Assembly: GCA_030685235.1 (NCBI GenBank) | Contig: MU839130.1 | Span: 186,001-250,000, forward strand | Direction of reading: 5' to 3' | Source of the DNA: Copromyces sp. CBS 386.78 | Taxonomy: Eukaryota; Ascomycota; Sordariomycetes; Sordariales; Sordariaceae | Length of the DNA stretch: 64,000 bases | Part shown: in pieces, positions 10,072 through 22,621 of the stretch | Layout: every line of letters begins with the position of its first letter | Numbering within the stretch: the first letter of the stretch is position 1 | Program-made: the position numbers and the translations under genes | The notes under the pieces: generated by a model | Told to the model about the DNA's origin: nothing | The model's input: the letters and a program-made list of their open reading frames with translations, nothing else | The model's database searches: none

Positions 10072-12257
10072 CGTGAAGCAAGCGTTATGCCGGAGAGGAT
10101 CAAGAATGGGCGGCAATCGGACAGGTGTTTCGGTTTATCGAGAGCCCTGGACCCTGAATCGTATTCGATGGCAGGTGGTAGATTTCGTTTACAAGTGGAT
10201 TGCGTTTGTATCGCGGAAGTTCAATATCAAATGGTCGTCAAGGTGTTGCATGGAGGAGGAAATCGGACATTGAGGTACACCAAACATAACTGTAGCGCAT
10301 CGCATAGGTATCACCTTCCATTGGATGCCCGTGCTACCTTTACGTGTCTGTTTCGGGGCCTGCCCCGGACCGGGCCTTCCTCTAGGCTATACCGTACGGT
10401 AGGGGTGTACTGCGGTACGTACTGCTACCGTACCCCAAATAGCCCCGGCTGGGCTAGAGGTACCGGCGGCAAATCACCACCCGACACCAACGCCCAGATA
10501 TACCTACGTCCCGCAGTCAAAGGGAAGTGGAAAGCCACTCAGAAAGGGATCCAACCTGAATGGAAACGGGAACGTGAAGAAAGTGGGGGGTTGCTCAACG
10601 ACGCAGGCATGCGCTGCAGCAGACGGGAGTTTAAAACAACGAGGGAGACGGTTCTGAGGCTGAATTAGCGGGGTGCCTTGCTAGCTGATTGGTACTAGGT
10701 AAGGTAGGTAGAGGTAGCTACCGTTCAATTGTGCATCGACGATTTGATATCGGAACACCGCATTCCTGTTTTTGTGGGATCATGGTCAATTGTTGAACCA
10801 CATGGACGGGATTCGATCCAGTTCGAAGCTACCTTAGCTAAAAGGCTCAGATAACCTTGTTGAAAGGTTACACGCGGCCTGTCTTGCGGCGAAGGGTGCT
10901 TGTGCGATCCGATGACCGCTGCCCTTTTAATTCACCTCGCAGCGGTAAAGGAGGAACACCGTCGGGAACCTTGTACAAAGGACGCTAAGAACGGGCAAAT
11001 CTAATTTTTCCTCTCTTTGATTTTCTTTGCTAACAAACTTTTAATTGCCCTGTCAAGGCTTGTCTCCTATCAAACCCTACAAACCTAGATGTATACCTTT
11101 ATGGAGACCAAGCACTCAGCCCCTTCCCGAACAAGACTTACCTATCGGGCATGGAAGGATCATTGCGCTTTTGGCCCGTGAACTTGAACCTTCCCTTGGG
11201 ACGAAACACACCAAAAAGACGGGTCTCCACGGAACCACGCCTTGTGGAACAGACCCGACACCTCCCACTCTTATTTTATATTTTTTCCCACAAAACTAGC
11301 GCGGTGTCCTCGACCCTTCCTTTCCATCTTTCCACCTTTCAACATCCAACCCCAACAACCTCATTTTAGCGGTTCCGTATTCAACGTATCCGACCTCGAC
11401 TAGGTAGCCTGCGCTACAGGATACGACGCCGACTCCAGTCACACCTTCTCTATCCCCGCTGTTAGCCTCCCCGCCGACGACAGGTGATGCGCAGACATAT
11501 GCTCGTCATTTCCCAGCAACGTCATCTCTCAGGGCTCTGCTAGAAACTTCGTCTTTCCGCCACTCCTATTCCTTCTTGGATTCTTCGACGGCCTTTGAAA
11601 AGGGCAGATCCTCGACCTCTTTGACCCTCCGCCGATCCAAATCCCCAGCCCCGGCGCCCGAACTCGTCAACTCTGCTGTCGTCGGACCTCGATTCATCCG
11701 ATAAAAATTTTGGTTGCTGCTGGGAAACACCTCACATCAGCCCTCGCCTATCACGCCACTCACCGACTTCGCCGCCGCCAGTCATTCCAGCAAAGGCCAT
11801 CAAGTTGGCGGGCTCTATCCGTGAAAGCCTTTCGTCCGTTCGTTCGCTCCTAGGTCCCAGCTTCTGGGTCTATATTGGAGTGAACAAGAAACCCCCTTAA
11901 TTGCACATCGCTCGAACCAACAGTCCATCTTTGAACAAACATCCACGATTTACGCTCACCGATCTTGCGCTTTGGTAGCCGACGTCGACTTCGACGCCCT
12001 TCCGTCCCTTTTTTGTTGCGCCACTCGGTCATCGTCGCGGACGGCTGCTGGCCGTTCGCTGCCATCCGCTGGTGCCTTTTGAGTCGACCTTTTAGACGAC
12101 AATATGCGAACCGACTGATTGCCCCCCGATCCTGGGCGTTGAGGGCCATTGCCGACCCTTCACTTAGTTCACCAACGACGATTATAGTATATACAACCGA
12201 TATTACACCTAATTCGACCCACCCAACCACCAAGAAGCGGATCCAACCGTCGCAACC
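10072..12257. other. Intergenic: SPC1 promoter and long leader of the CorA gene
   Basis: No supportable gene. The segment 10370-10460 is dense in palindromes, including the perfect 12-mer TACCGTACGGTA. From about 11280 to 12257 the plus strand is strongly pyrimidine-rich, as expected for the promoter and 5' leader of the rightward transporter gene. Open frames at 10024-10668 and 11850-12836 overlap real genes or leaders and were not called. Confidence 0.5.
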
Positions 12258-14218
12258 ATGTCTGACCAGGAGGAAAACGTTGGGAACTCCGGGTACTCGA
12301 CCCCTGTGCCCGAACTTGACGATCACCGGAACCAGTCTATCTCTGTCCAACGACCTGACCGTCCTCGACGCGGAACATTCGATTCCTTGTATGGCCCAGG
12401 GCTGGTTATTGAAACAGGCCCAACACATGGCGACTCGTATCAGGGCACACGAGTCCGAGATTTTGAGGAAGCTGTTGTCGACGAGGAGGATCAGGAGCAC
12501 TCGCCAGTCTACAGGAGAGACCGGCGAGGAACTGTGGAGTCTCAGTTGGATGTCCGGTCTATCTCCCCCCCGAACTCGGTCAAGGCTTTTGCGGAAGCGC
12601 GCCGAAGGGAACGTGACTTCTCCTTCTCCGAGCCAACAAGACCCGAGCGTCGAGTAGAAGAGACCCCAGAGCTTCAGCGGACTGCCTCTGTCGTCAGCCG
12701 CCACAGCTACCGCAGCAAGCAGCCGACGGTCATGGATGACACTGCCAGCTTGGCAACCAACAAATCCGCCGAGGAAGATGTCTGCTTCCCCTTGCAAGAT
12801 GATCATAGGGATGATAACTTGCACATTGATTTCCATTACCTGGAGACATTCATCAAGGCCGAGAATGAAGCTCGACAGTCAGCCCGTCGTCCCTCAGCCA
12901 TCCGTGTCTTTCCCGATTTGCGGCCTGCCGAACCGGATGTTACATCCACTATGCCAATGGTGACATTGGATGGGGATATTCTTTCAGCCCCTTCGGAGAC
13001 GGATATTTGTCGGGAGAAAAGTCCCGAGACAGATGACGAATCAGGGGCCAAAACGGCGGTACAGCCGCCACAGCCTCCGATTGACCAGAGCCGGGTCAGC
13101 TTCTTTTCTTCGGCCTGGGAATCTACGATCCACGCTGCCGATCTGGAAGGTTTGATCTTGCCCGGGGAAGATATTAGAGGCCTCTTCAGCTTTCCGAAGG
13201 GTGAGACTGATGGAGTCTGGTGGCTGAACATGAACAACCCCTCCGAAGAGGAGATTCGTGCCGTCTGCAGAGCTTTCGGTATCCATCCCCTGACAATTGA
13301 GGATATCACTACTCAAGAATCACGGGAGAAGATTGAGCTGTTCCCCTCTTACTACTTCGCCTCATTCAGATCGTTCTTTATCGAGGTAGAGGAACCAACC
13401 GGGGAAAAGGAGTACATGCCCTTCAACATCTATGTGGTAGTGTTCCGCGAAGGCACGCTGAGCTTCAGCTACGCCACCAATGCCCATGCCTCACATGTGA
13501 GGAAGAGAATTACGATGTTGAAGGATTATGTCTCCTTGAGTAGCGATTGGATCTGCTACGCCTTGATGTAAGTTTATGGAAATGAGCAGATTCGCTATCT
13601 TGTTGACCCATAGTACACATCGACTAACCAGTACCTAGTGACGACATTGTCGATTCGTTCGCTCCTGAAATCAGTAAACTCGAGAAAGAAACCGATCAGA
13701 TCGAGGACGATGTGTTCATTGCTCGGTCAGACGACATGGCTCAGTTTTTGAAGAAGATTGGCATCGCCCGCAAGAATGTCATGGGCTTGATGCGCTTGCT
13801 GGGGGGAAAAGCGGATGTCCTCAAGGGCTTCACCAAGCGCTGCAACGAGAACTACAAGGTCACACCACGCATGGACATCGGTCTATACCTCGGTGATATT
13901 CAGGACCACGTGGTGACCATGATGACCAACCTGGGCCACTTCGAAAAGATGCTGTCTCGTGCGCACAGCAATTACCTCGCCCAGATCTCCATCGACGGCA
14001 TCATTCAGGGAACTGCTACGAACCGCGTCCTCAGCAAGATCACCATGCTGGCCTCCATCATCGTCCCGCTCAACGTGGTGACAGGCTTGTTCGGCATGAA
14101 CGTTCACGTTCCATGGCAGGGACTGGAGACTCTTGTCCCCTTCTTCTGCATCTTGGCCTCTTTGATTTCCTTTTGCATCTTGTCATACCTCTTTGCGAAG
14201 CACAAAAAGTGGGTATAA
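12258..14218 (+). CDS. Alr1/Mnr2-type CorA magnesium transporter
   Basis: Fungal CorA/Alr proteins form pentameric Mg2+ channels in the plasma membrane (Alr1) or vacuole (Mnr2). Two exons, 12258-13567 and 13639-14218, join through the split codon AT|T and give 629 residues. Roughly residues 1-260 are acidic, disordered and Ser/Arg-rich. The CorA cytoplasmic domain follows, with VWWLNMNNPSEEEIRAV, FGIHPLTIEDI and EYMPFNIYVVVF. The long helix leads to two C-terminal membrane segments, ASIIVPLNVVTGLFGMN (with the diagnostic GMN selectivity signature) and FFCILASLISFCILSYLFA. The tail HKKWV is basic and cytosolic. The sequence alone does not separate Alr1 from Mnr2, so no symbol is given. Confidence 0.93.
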
Positions 14219-15014
14219 GTCGAAAAAACGGGTTGTGGTTTTTTGTGCGAGTAAAGAACGAGCAACTGGTTCCTTTTGGACTTTGGTTTACAGGGAAAGC
14301 TGCCAAGCAACGTCAATAAGATGGGCTGTAATAACATGGGAGTGTGGCGGCATTTTCCATCTCGAAAAAAGATTACGCATCTCTTTTGTATACTAATTTT
14401 TGACGGGATAGACCATAGATGCGTTGCTAGATACCCAAGAATCTGTCTTATGGAGTTGGTTTAGGTAGTGTCTCAGTGTTCCGTGTCTCAGGGCAGTAAC
14501 GGATGGTTTATAAACTTAGTGTTGTGCGGTATGAACTACGATTGTTCGGTGTCATTTCGATATCATTATTCCCCGTAGAAGAAAAACATGGCTTAGATTC
14601 TTAGATAGAGTGTAATAAGTTGTGACGGGAGTTTCAAAGACTTGAAGCCTGGTGGTTGCAAAAGTGAAGTGTTGCAAACTGCAGTTGCTCATCAAGAGCA
14701 TCGTCAAAAACTAGTCTAGTCCTCTCATTGGCTCCTCACCCCGAAAAGAATTCTTGATCCACACCCCCGGTCGCGGTGCTCACCTGGCAGGCAGGCAGGC
14801 AGGTACCGCCCAAAAGCTTCCGCAGAGAGCTCCATGCAGCATCCAATCCAATTGCACGCTACGTCGATAGGCAGTATCGAAACCTCTTCCGGTTGTTTAT
14901 CCAATTTCTTGATATCGATTACTTTCTTCATTTACTTCCACCACATCACCGCCCCTCCAACATATTACAACCACCGTAACAACCACCAACAACAGCAAAC
15001 AAACCACCGACACA
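14219..15014. other. Intergenic: CorA 3' flank and TIM8 promoter
   Basis: No gene seen. A short (CAGG)n run lies at about 14786-14802. The last 100 bases are rich in CAAC and CCAC, as in many fungal leaders. Confidence 0.5.
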
Positions 15015-15536
15015 ATGGATATTCCTCAGGCCGACCTCGATCTCCTCAACGAGAAGGACAAGACCGAGCTTCGCACCTTTATTTCCAACGAGACGCAGCG
15101 CCAGAGGATTCAAGGACGTATGTACACTCCAATATCTTCCTACCCTCTTTTCCACCCCTCGTCCTCTTCCACATTCCAACTGAAACTTGTTGTCGTCCCT
15201 CTATCAACGAGTCCTGCCACACCTACCTACTACTTCCCTCTTCCCTCTGTGTCCAGATTTCAGTCCCCTCTCTCTCCACCCATCCATCCCGCCCTGTGCA
15301 CTCACTCCCTATAACCACCTACCTTAGTCACCTGTCTAACACTGACATCAATCACTCAAACAGTAACCCACGCCCTCACCGACTCCTGCTGGAAGAAATG
15401 CATCACCTCCAACATTAAGACCAACCAGCTCGACAAGTCCGAGGCCGTCTGCATGTCCGACTGCGTCGAGCGTTTCATGGATGTCAACCTCGCCATCATG
15501 AACCACGTGCAGAAGCTCACAAGGGGCGGCAAGTAG
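15015..15536 (+). CDS. tim8: Mitochondrial intermembrane-space import chaperone Tim8
   Basis: Tim8 pairs with Tim13 and escorts hydrophobic precursors across the intermembrane space to TIM22. Two exons, 15015-15117 and 15364-15536, join in frame to 91 residues, the normal small-Tim size. The twin CX3C motif is present as CWKKC and CMSDC, 16 residues apart; it forms the two disulfides laid down by Mia40. The N-terminal helix is DLDLLNEKDKTELRTFISNE. The C-terminus VNLAIMNHVQKLTRGGK is helical. The 246-nt intron (donor GTATGT) is long for this window and pyrimidine-rich. The gene converges on the uL23 gene. Confidence 0.95.
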
Positions 15537-16409
15537 ATCCATGCCGCTAATCGGAAGGCGTGGGAGGGGGCGTATGCATTAAGGAGGGAGCAGGAGAAGA
15601 GGAGGGGGGAAGAGGCACAGAAGAAGAAGAAGCAGGTTGAGGGTTCGTTTCCAGCTGGGAGCTGAATTGTCCCTCGGGCCGGGCGTGCTTGGGAGACTTG
15701 GGAGACTTGGAAAATGGCCGAGGTATCCGATGCGGTTTTCTACGGTGGCTTCGTTGGGTTTGGTACACGTGGACTCACTGTGATGGAAAGGGGTCGACGG
15801 CAGGTCGGAAAAAAAGAACCTCTTTGTTAATGAACCCTCGATTCCAGAAGCAAGGCTTGTCGGGCTCTTGGGAAACAGCCATCGAGGTAGGGTTACGTCT
15901 GTAGGCATGTACGATTATGGGTTATGGCAAGAGAAAGGATAAACGTTTAGAACTGGACAGGAGAAAGGATTGTAGGGCATGGATGTGGTTCAGAAGCATG
16001 GACAATAGAACAAGCGGTTCTTATAGTATGATACGCGTATATGATTGTACCGAAATGTTTTTGTTTCTCTACTGGCCAATGGCACAAAAAAAGGTTGGTC
16101 ACAGAAGCGCTCACAACCGAGCACAACGATTACAAGTGGACGAGAAGAACACAAGATGTCAGATTCAAGTCTTAGAACAAGTAGATCTATGGCTTGCAAG
16201 GGAGGAGTTTGAGCAATGGCCCATTTGGTCATGTCTCATGGAACGGGCAGAATAGTTATCAAAAATATTCATTTCCATACCATGAACCAAATGCCAGGGG
16301 GTATCAGACGCCGACTTCTTTTTCGTTAAACAGTTAAACCCATTGTATCCCTTGAAGATAAGTTTTATCCCGAATCTTGTGTATTTCCCATAGCTATGAA
16401 ATCGCTAGT
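15537..16409. other. Convergent 3' flanks of TIM8 and the uL23 gene
   Basis: A purine-rich stretch follows TIM8 (15560-15640, GGAGGGAG and AAGAAGAAG). No protein or RNA gene was recognised. The space presumably holds both 3' untranslated regions. Confidence 0.5.
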
Positions 16410-17234
16410 TTAGACAAGGCTGAGCTTGGTGGCAGCAATGTCAAGGGCATCGACATCGGCAGTGAGGCGAGCGAAGGCCTTCTTGGAGCCGTCAGGGCTG
16501 TGGGACACACAAAGTTAGCAACTGGTATAACTCTTGGTGTTCGTCGTAGAGAAAAACATACCGGATCAAGGTGTTAATCTTGACGGTGTCGATGTCATAG
16601 AGCTTCTTGAGAGCCTGCTTGATCTGGGCCTTGTTGGCCTTGACATCGACGATGAAGACGAGGGTGTTCTGCTCCTCGATCTTCTTCAGGGCACCCTCGG
16701 TGTTGAGAGGGTGGACGATGACCTTGTGCTCATCGAGACGGGGCGCGTGAGGGATCGACTTGCGAGGATACTTGGGAGCCCGAGACAGCTGCAGGGTCTT
16801 GGGCTGGTGGAAGGTGGTCGAGTGGCGGACCTTGGTGGCCTTGTGCGAATGCACCTGTGGAGAGAATACCGATCAGCATCAGTGATATCAAAAAGATCGC
16901 GAGTCGTCGCAAACTTACACCCTTGAGGGCAGCCTTGGCAGCCTTCTGAGCCTGAGCGCCCTTGCCGGCCTTAGAGGCACCGCCTATCCATAGAGTCCCT
17001 CGTCAGCAAAAGCATTCGCCTGGAGCAAGATGATGCCAGAATCTTGTCCAAACTCGCAAAGTCTGCTGCTGCTTTGGTGCATCACCTCGGATGCCATTTC
17101 ACGACACAGAGGATCCGCATTGTGCGCGGGGCGAGCATATTTGTCGAGCCGTGCAATTCATTTCTTGGCTGAATCGTCGCTGGTGAGATTTTGAGGTTCT
17201 TTCAAGTACCTTTCTTGGTATCCTTAGGGGCCAT
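16410..17234 (-). CDS. rpl25: 60S ribosomal protein uL23 (L25 in yeast, L23A in animals)
   Basis: uL23 sits at the exit of the ribosomal tunnel, binds 25S rRNA and docks SRP and other factors. Four exons, 17234-17210, 16983-16919, 16854-16562 and 16497-16410, give 156 residues. The N-terminal Lys/Ala-rich extension ([20 protein letters not shown]) carries the nuclear import signal in yeast L25. The core begins [20 protein letters not shown] and continues with [40 protein letters not shown] and [13 protein letters not shown], ending [10 protein letters not shown]. The first exon is only 25 nt and is followed by a 226-nt intron, a layout common in fungal ribosomal protein genes. It is divergent from a 25S rRNA methyltransferase gene. 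Confidence 0.97.
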
Positions 17235-17804
17235 TGCTGCGATTTCTGCTGTCGTCGGGCTAAGAAATCGGGATTCTCGCTGGTCGTTGTCGGGGAGGAG
17301 AAAGTTCGGTTTTTTGGCTGAAATTTGGAGGAGGAAAAAGTGTGCGCGCGGCATGCATGTGGCTTAGCCGTGTGGCTGCAGTGGTAATGGCAGGGGTTGA
17401 GCTGCGCAAGCGAGCGCGAATGGGCTTTGAGCCACACCAAAATGTCCACTTTCGCAAAATATGCTCCACAGTATTTTGAATCTCACCTCCGATCGCTTTG
17501 TCGCTGCCGCACTCCGTCATTCAACCTCACAGTGATGATGCGCCCTCCAACCCATCTCTCTTCATTTTGCTCGTGGTCTGTCGGATGAAGTCGGCGTAGG
17601 GAAACTTGGATTTTCACAGCTCCAAGCCTCGCTCTTCTGTGCCTATCACGACCTCCGGACAAGGGTGTGGTGTAGTTGCTCTTGCTAACTGCAGCTTCTC
17701 GAACAACAACCCGAAAACACTCCCTACGAAGACGGATCCCAGTGTTAAAAAACGGATTATTTGAGGTTATCAACCTGGTACACCACAACCCGTCAAAGGG
17801 AATC
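17235..17804. promoter_or_regulatory. Bidirectional promoter of the uL23 gene and the Bmt2-like gene
   Basis: The 570 bases between the two divergent start codons must hold both promoters. Both products serve the 60S subunit, so shared control is plausible but inferred. No specific factor site was assigned. Confidence 0.45.
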
Positions 17805-18722
17805 ATGGCGCCCAGGAAGGGAGCTGTCAAGAACCTGGCAGCAGGCCGTCCACCCAAGGCTACGCGATCCAAGAAAAAGGGAGTGGTCAAGAACCTGGCA
17901 GCTGGCCGTCCGCCCACGGCCACGAAACCCAAGTCACTTGCGCGGAAAACCACGAAATCCATCATCAACAAACTCCATCTTCTAGAAAAGAGGAAAGCGC
18001 AGGCTATCAAGAAGTGCGATAGCGCACAGGTCGCGGCAATCGAGGCGGAGATTGAGGCTTTGGGCGGTATCGGGAAGTACCAGGAAGCAAGTCTCCAGGG
18101 GCAGAGACATGATCGAGGCGGCGACAGCTCCAGCGTGCTTATGGAATGGGTTGGGTCATATCTCTCATCCGGGGAGTACAAGGATGGCCGCTTGCGCATG
18201 TTGGAAGTTGGGGCGCTGAGCACAAAGAATGTGTGTGCTCAAAGTAACCATTTCGACATCACTCGGATCGATCTCAACAGCCAAGAGCCCGGTATTCTTG
18301 AGCAGGATTTTATGGAGCGCCCGTTTCCCAAGGACGAGTCGGAGAAGTTTGACATCATCAGCCTTTCTCTGGTACTCAACTTCGTCCCGGATCATAAAGA
18401 CAGAGGCCAGATGCTTGTCCGCACCACGCAGTTCCTAACATCGCCGAAGCGGTTCTCCGGGACCACTGCTGGCTTCTTCCCAAGTCTGTTCCTTGTACTG
18501 CCGGCCCCATGCGTCACCAATTCGCGGTATCTCGATGAGGAGAGGTTAACGGCTATTATGGAATCGATCGGGTACCAGGTGGTAGAGTCCAAGACGACCC
18601 AAAGGCTGGTCTATTACCTATGGAGGAGAACATCGGATCAGGTCGGACACGACAAGCCGTTCAAAAAGGAAGAGATACGTTCCGGTTCAGCACGCAACAA
18701 CTTTGCCATTACCTTGGTCTGA
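17805..18722 (+). CDS. Bmt2-like 25S rRNA adenine-N1 methyltransferase
   Basis: Yeast Bmt2 makes an N1-methyladenosine (A2142) in 25S rRNA in the nucleolus. The frame encodes 305 residues from the ATG at 17805 (MAPRKGAVKNLAAG); the frame is open upstream, but this start has the basic tail expected of a nucleolar protein. The family features visible are the helix KLHLLEKRKAQAIKKCD, the block ASLQGQRHDRGGDSSSVLME, the SAM-site segment RMLEVGALSTKN with ITRIDLNSQEPGILEQDFM, and the conserved DIISLSLVLNFVPDHKDRGQ. The N-terminal 45 residues hold two copies of a 20-residue unit with VKNLAAGRPP. The name rests on the family pattern, not on tested activity. Confidence 0.88.
   Translation: MAPRKGAVKNLAAGRPPKATRSKKKGVVKNLAAGRPPTATKPKSLARKTTKSIINKLHLLEKRKAQAIKKCDSAQVAAIEAEIEALGGIGKYQEASLQGQRHDRGGDSSSVLMEWVGSYLSSGEYKDGRLRMLEVGALSTKNVCAQSNHFDITRIDLNSQEPGILEQDFMERPFPKDESEKFDIISLSLVLNFVPDHKDRGQMLVRTTQFLTSPKRFSGTTAGFFPSLFLVLPAPCVTNSRYLDEERLTAIMESIGYQVVESKTTQRLVYYLWRRTSDQVGHDKPFKKEEIRSGSARNNFAITLV
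17820..17939 (+). repeat. 60-bp tandem duplication inside the Bmt2-like gene
   Basis: GTCAAGAACCTGGCAG occurs at 17826 and again exactly 60 bases later at 17886. Each copy is followed by GGCCGTCC and a CCCA...GGC tract. The duplication encodes two VKNLAAGRPP units and keeps the frame. Confidence 0.85.
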
Positions 18723-21700
18723 GGTCTGCGAACATTCGGAATGCCACACCACAGTCGAGATGAGCCACGACATGTCACAACGGATCTTTCCACGTTGATG
18801 GAATTCGATACATGGGATGGCCACGACATTGGATTTTGAGCCATGTACCATAGTGTGACTATGGTACTGCTGCGGTTGACGACGAGCAACAGCGCTGGGC
18901 TAGATGGCTGGGAACGGTACGGGGAACCACATTAAAAGAGTCCCATGGCTTCCACGCCGGCGTCAGAATGTGCACCTTTGCTGAATGAGCACGGCTGCGG
19001 GATCGAAAGAATCAGAGGCGACTACGCGATCGTACGGCAAGAGGAAAGCTGCAGAGGATCGCCTGAACGCGGAGGAGTGTTGCCATTGGTGAAAGAACCT
19101 CTCGCTGCCTGGCCTCTGCCCCATGCCGTACCGGGTGAGGCTCATTCTCGAGGCATCACTTGACTCCGACCGCTCTTCATTCGATGTTCAGAGAGGGACT
19201 TTCTGTGATCTCGACGAGTGTATCGTCTTCTGCGGTGTTTACTGTCCAGCTGTTGGGCAAAATATGCCCAACGCCTCAGGCGTCCTGGATATGCTAACGT
19301 GCCGTGGATCAGGAGTCAGGCAGCTGCACCTATCCTTGATAGCGAAAGCTATATTCGGTGCGAAACTGCGTTATCCAGTTGGTTCATCACGTATCAACCG
19401 TGTTAGCAACATGTTCATACATAATGCGCTCGGGATGGGACAGACCGTTGGGCTCATCGGACACCAGCATACACAGTACCGTCTCAGCTCCGCCGCTTCG
19501 CATCTTCCGGCCGGCGCTTCACTGCCAGAAACTGCAGATAGGACCAACGTTTACAAACAACGGGCTTTTGCTTACGCTGTCCACTCTTAGTTCCTTCTCT
19601 TCCGACACGCCGTTTCCATCGTGACTTTGGTGCACCATTCTCTGCCAAATCGGCAAACGGCTATGGACGCAGGGACGCATGGTTATTGCAGAAGATTATG
19701 CATCACCAACACCTCTCGTGAAATTACCAACCAGCCAGTGATCAACACATGGAACCTTTTCGGCCCATCTGCCGTCTTGCCCATTCGCTCTCAACCTATC
19801 GTCGACCTATCACGACCCCAACAGACCGAGTCGAGACTTGTCAATCACGGCGCACTACTGCTTACCCCGCAACCAAGAAAACCGGGCCAGGTAAGGTATT
19901 ACATAGCCAGCCAGCTGAACTCGACGTCAATGGGCTACCGTCCGTCACCTGTGCACATGGACACACCTCCCGCATCAATGAAGTGGTGATGTGAGGGATG
20001 CGGGATGCGTGCTTGGGTTTCGTGGAAAAGGCGGTGGGCAAATGTCTTGCATCGTCAGGTAGTTTTCGGCGCCTGATTCCGAGCTCGCCTAACCCGAGTG
20101 TAAAGGCCCGGGAGAACGGATTTGATACATGAGATTGGGATTGAACATCATCACGGACGAGGTGTTGTCCTCTCGAGGCTTCAATGCCCAGTCAAGCCAG
20201 TCAAGCGTCTTGCTTCTTTCTCTTGATGGGCGCGGACGCAAGCCTCAGGGGCCTTTCGACGTCAGATGCGGAGTAAAACTGCCGAGCGACCTATTCGATC
20301 CCTCATTCGTCCATCTCGAGCGACCTGTTTGATAGTAGAAGACCACCAAGACTGATAGGTAGGTAGGCATGGGCACCCCATCACCATCAGTCACAACTCC
20401 TCATAAACAATGGAATCAAGTTCCCAGCGGCTTCCTCGGCCTAGTCCATCGTCCAGCTTATCCGCCATTATCCTGCGATCTTCAATTCCGAAAACGGTCA
20501 GGAGCTCTCCCGCAGGATTCCAAACATTTCTTTTCCCCCCAACTTGAAACACGATTAGAGTTGCATAAGATAGTAGAACAAGTGGCATCCTCATCGGTCG
20601 ATCCGTTGTAGCTTGACACAAAGCTGTCAATCCGTCCAGTTCTCCTGTCTCTCATTTTTACAGGTTGTGTCAAACAACACGTAGCGTACTGCATAGGAGC
20701 AGTATCGTAGTACACTAGTATTTTCCTATTCGGGGAAATCTTCATCGACACCGTTTCGCTTACCACAATGAGGCAATGATATTACAAGCTCAACCTCTTC
20801 TCCGCTGCCGTCCAGCCACTTGTCTGGTGCAGAATCAAGAAGTTACCGTAATCCATTCCAGGCCAGGCCAGGCTTACACTAGTGTAGAGCCAACCACCGC
20901 CGATCCGGTAACTTGCGCACATTTAGCACTTATCTCGTGATACACTTGGATGGATGGGCAATTGGATCGACGCCGCCATGATAGTCGTCGTGGAGCCTTT
21001 TGATGGTGGCTTTGCTAGTGAAAGTTGGGGAAGTTCTTGGCGATCTCGGCGACTAACAGTCTAACACAACCGCAGCTCCGCTCCGCATGCTTGGGGGTAG
21101 TTGAGGGAACTGGATTTGAGAGGTTGAGGATTGTCATGTTGTCAACTTTGGTCTGCCCTTGAGGAAGTGAACGACTATGCCGCTACGTTAGTGGTGTTGC
21201 GGGATTGTCCGTCTGTCAGTCAGCTGGTGCGAACCCCCAGTTCTGTGAAGTGAGTTGAGTTCAAATAGGACGTTTGATGACTATCAAATGGTTCAAGATG
21301 AAGTGATCAGTGCTATGGACGACACCCTATCTGTATTGTACTTTTCACCCAGCTCAACATCCGTCTATGATATTCAGTGCTCGGCCGGTATAGTCGCTCT
21401 TACCTACCTTCTGAAATAGGTAGATCAACAATCAACCTGAATACTTGAATATCACGCCAACATTTCAACATTAATCATATATTACTAGTCTTTAGGCATT
21501 GAAGATCCAAAGCCACATCGGCCTCAGAGCTAGTGGGTTAGAGATTCCGTATCCCAAGACATCAAACCTTCAAAAACGGTCACCGAAGGTGCAAGTTCAC
21601 AAGTCCGTACGAAGTTGCGAGCTGTCACAGAGTACAGCTTACCTAGTCGTCCTCGTTGAGAGCAACGCTACCACAGCCTGCCTATCACTTCATGTACTTA

Positions 21701-22621
21701 CTAAAACGATAAATCAGAGAAGCCGACCATCACCTTACTCCCCGCAAAACGGTTGTGGCTTTGCCTAATATCAGTCACGTGTACCGTGATACGTTTACCC
21801 CAAACTAAACGGCCCTATCACTTCTTCTATCTGATATCTGGTCACACTTAGCTGGTGTACCATCTCATCGTATCGTATTGTATCGTCTCGTGTATCGTAC
21901 GTTGTGAGATGGTCACACTACATGCTAATGTACATCGAACAAAAAGCCAAATCCCTCAAACTTGAAGGATGTAATTCAGTGTGACAACGGCTTTGGGTGG
22001 GATGTGGAGGTGGAGGTATCTGCATTACAGAGATATAGAAGTGGAAGGGGCTACTCACTGGAGTACGTCAAGTTGGATGTCAAGGAAAATGTCTGTATGA
22101 CAGACATCCAAAGAAGGGAAAAGAGCTATGCACCCACTCTCCCACTACAAGTGAAAGCTGGTGTTGAGAAAGGTGCTGCCAGTTAGTACACATTTGGGTA
22201 ACGGCAATACCTCGGAGTTCGCCGTAGATTTGCATATCTGGGGTTGCTGGGCATGGACGGGAGTGTAGTCTAGATTGTCTGAGATTCTTTTGTCTCTACT
22301 GTTGTGAAACAACGTCTGTGTGTCTGGCTGCTTGTGGCGTAAAAAGGAGAAACTTGGTAAACCTTGGTAGCGAATGCGTTGGGGAACATGCGGGATGCGG
22401 TTACGCAGTTATATGTTTAGCTCATGGCTGATAGCTCTTGCCAACGCTGTTTTACTCGTTCACTCCTTGCGCTGACGGAGGGGGGGGGGGGGAAAGGAAA
22501 GAAGAGGGTTGAGGTAGGAGGTTGATGAGGTTGGATCGACAACTGAACACTGACATACACAAATATCAGCGACTTCGGGGGAAACGGCTGGCTTTTGGGT
22601 ACTAGGTGGCTGGTTCAGTCC
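18723..22621. other. 3.9-kb stretch without a supportable gene
   Basis: Several open frames of 60-155 codons occur on both strands, but none has a recognisable domain, coding-like composition or a convincing intron chain. A degenerate TATCG microsatellite lies at about 21862-21900 and a 12-base G run near 22482. CpA is not depleted, so this is not a RIP relic. The last 100 bases are the 3' flank of the enolase-phosphatase gene. Confidence 0.45.

Noticed and set aside
10024..10668. Plus-strand open frame of 214 codons
   Set aside because: It overlaps the first exon of SPC1 on the opposite strand and has no domain or coding-like composition.
11850..12836. Minus-strand open frame of 328 codons
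   Set aside because: It is antisense to the leader and first exon of the CorA transporter, whose frame is clearly the real one.
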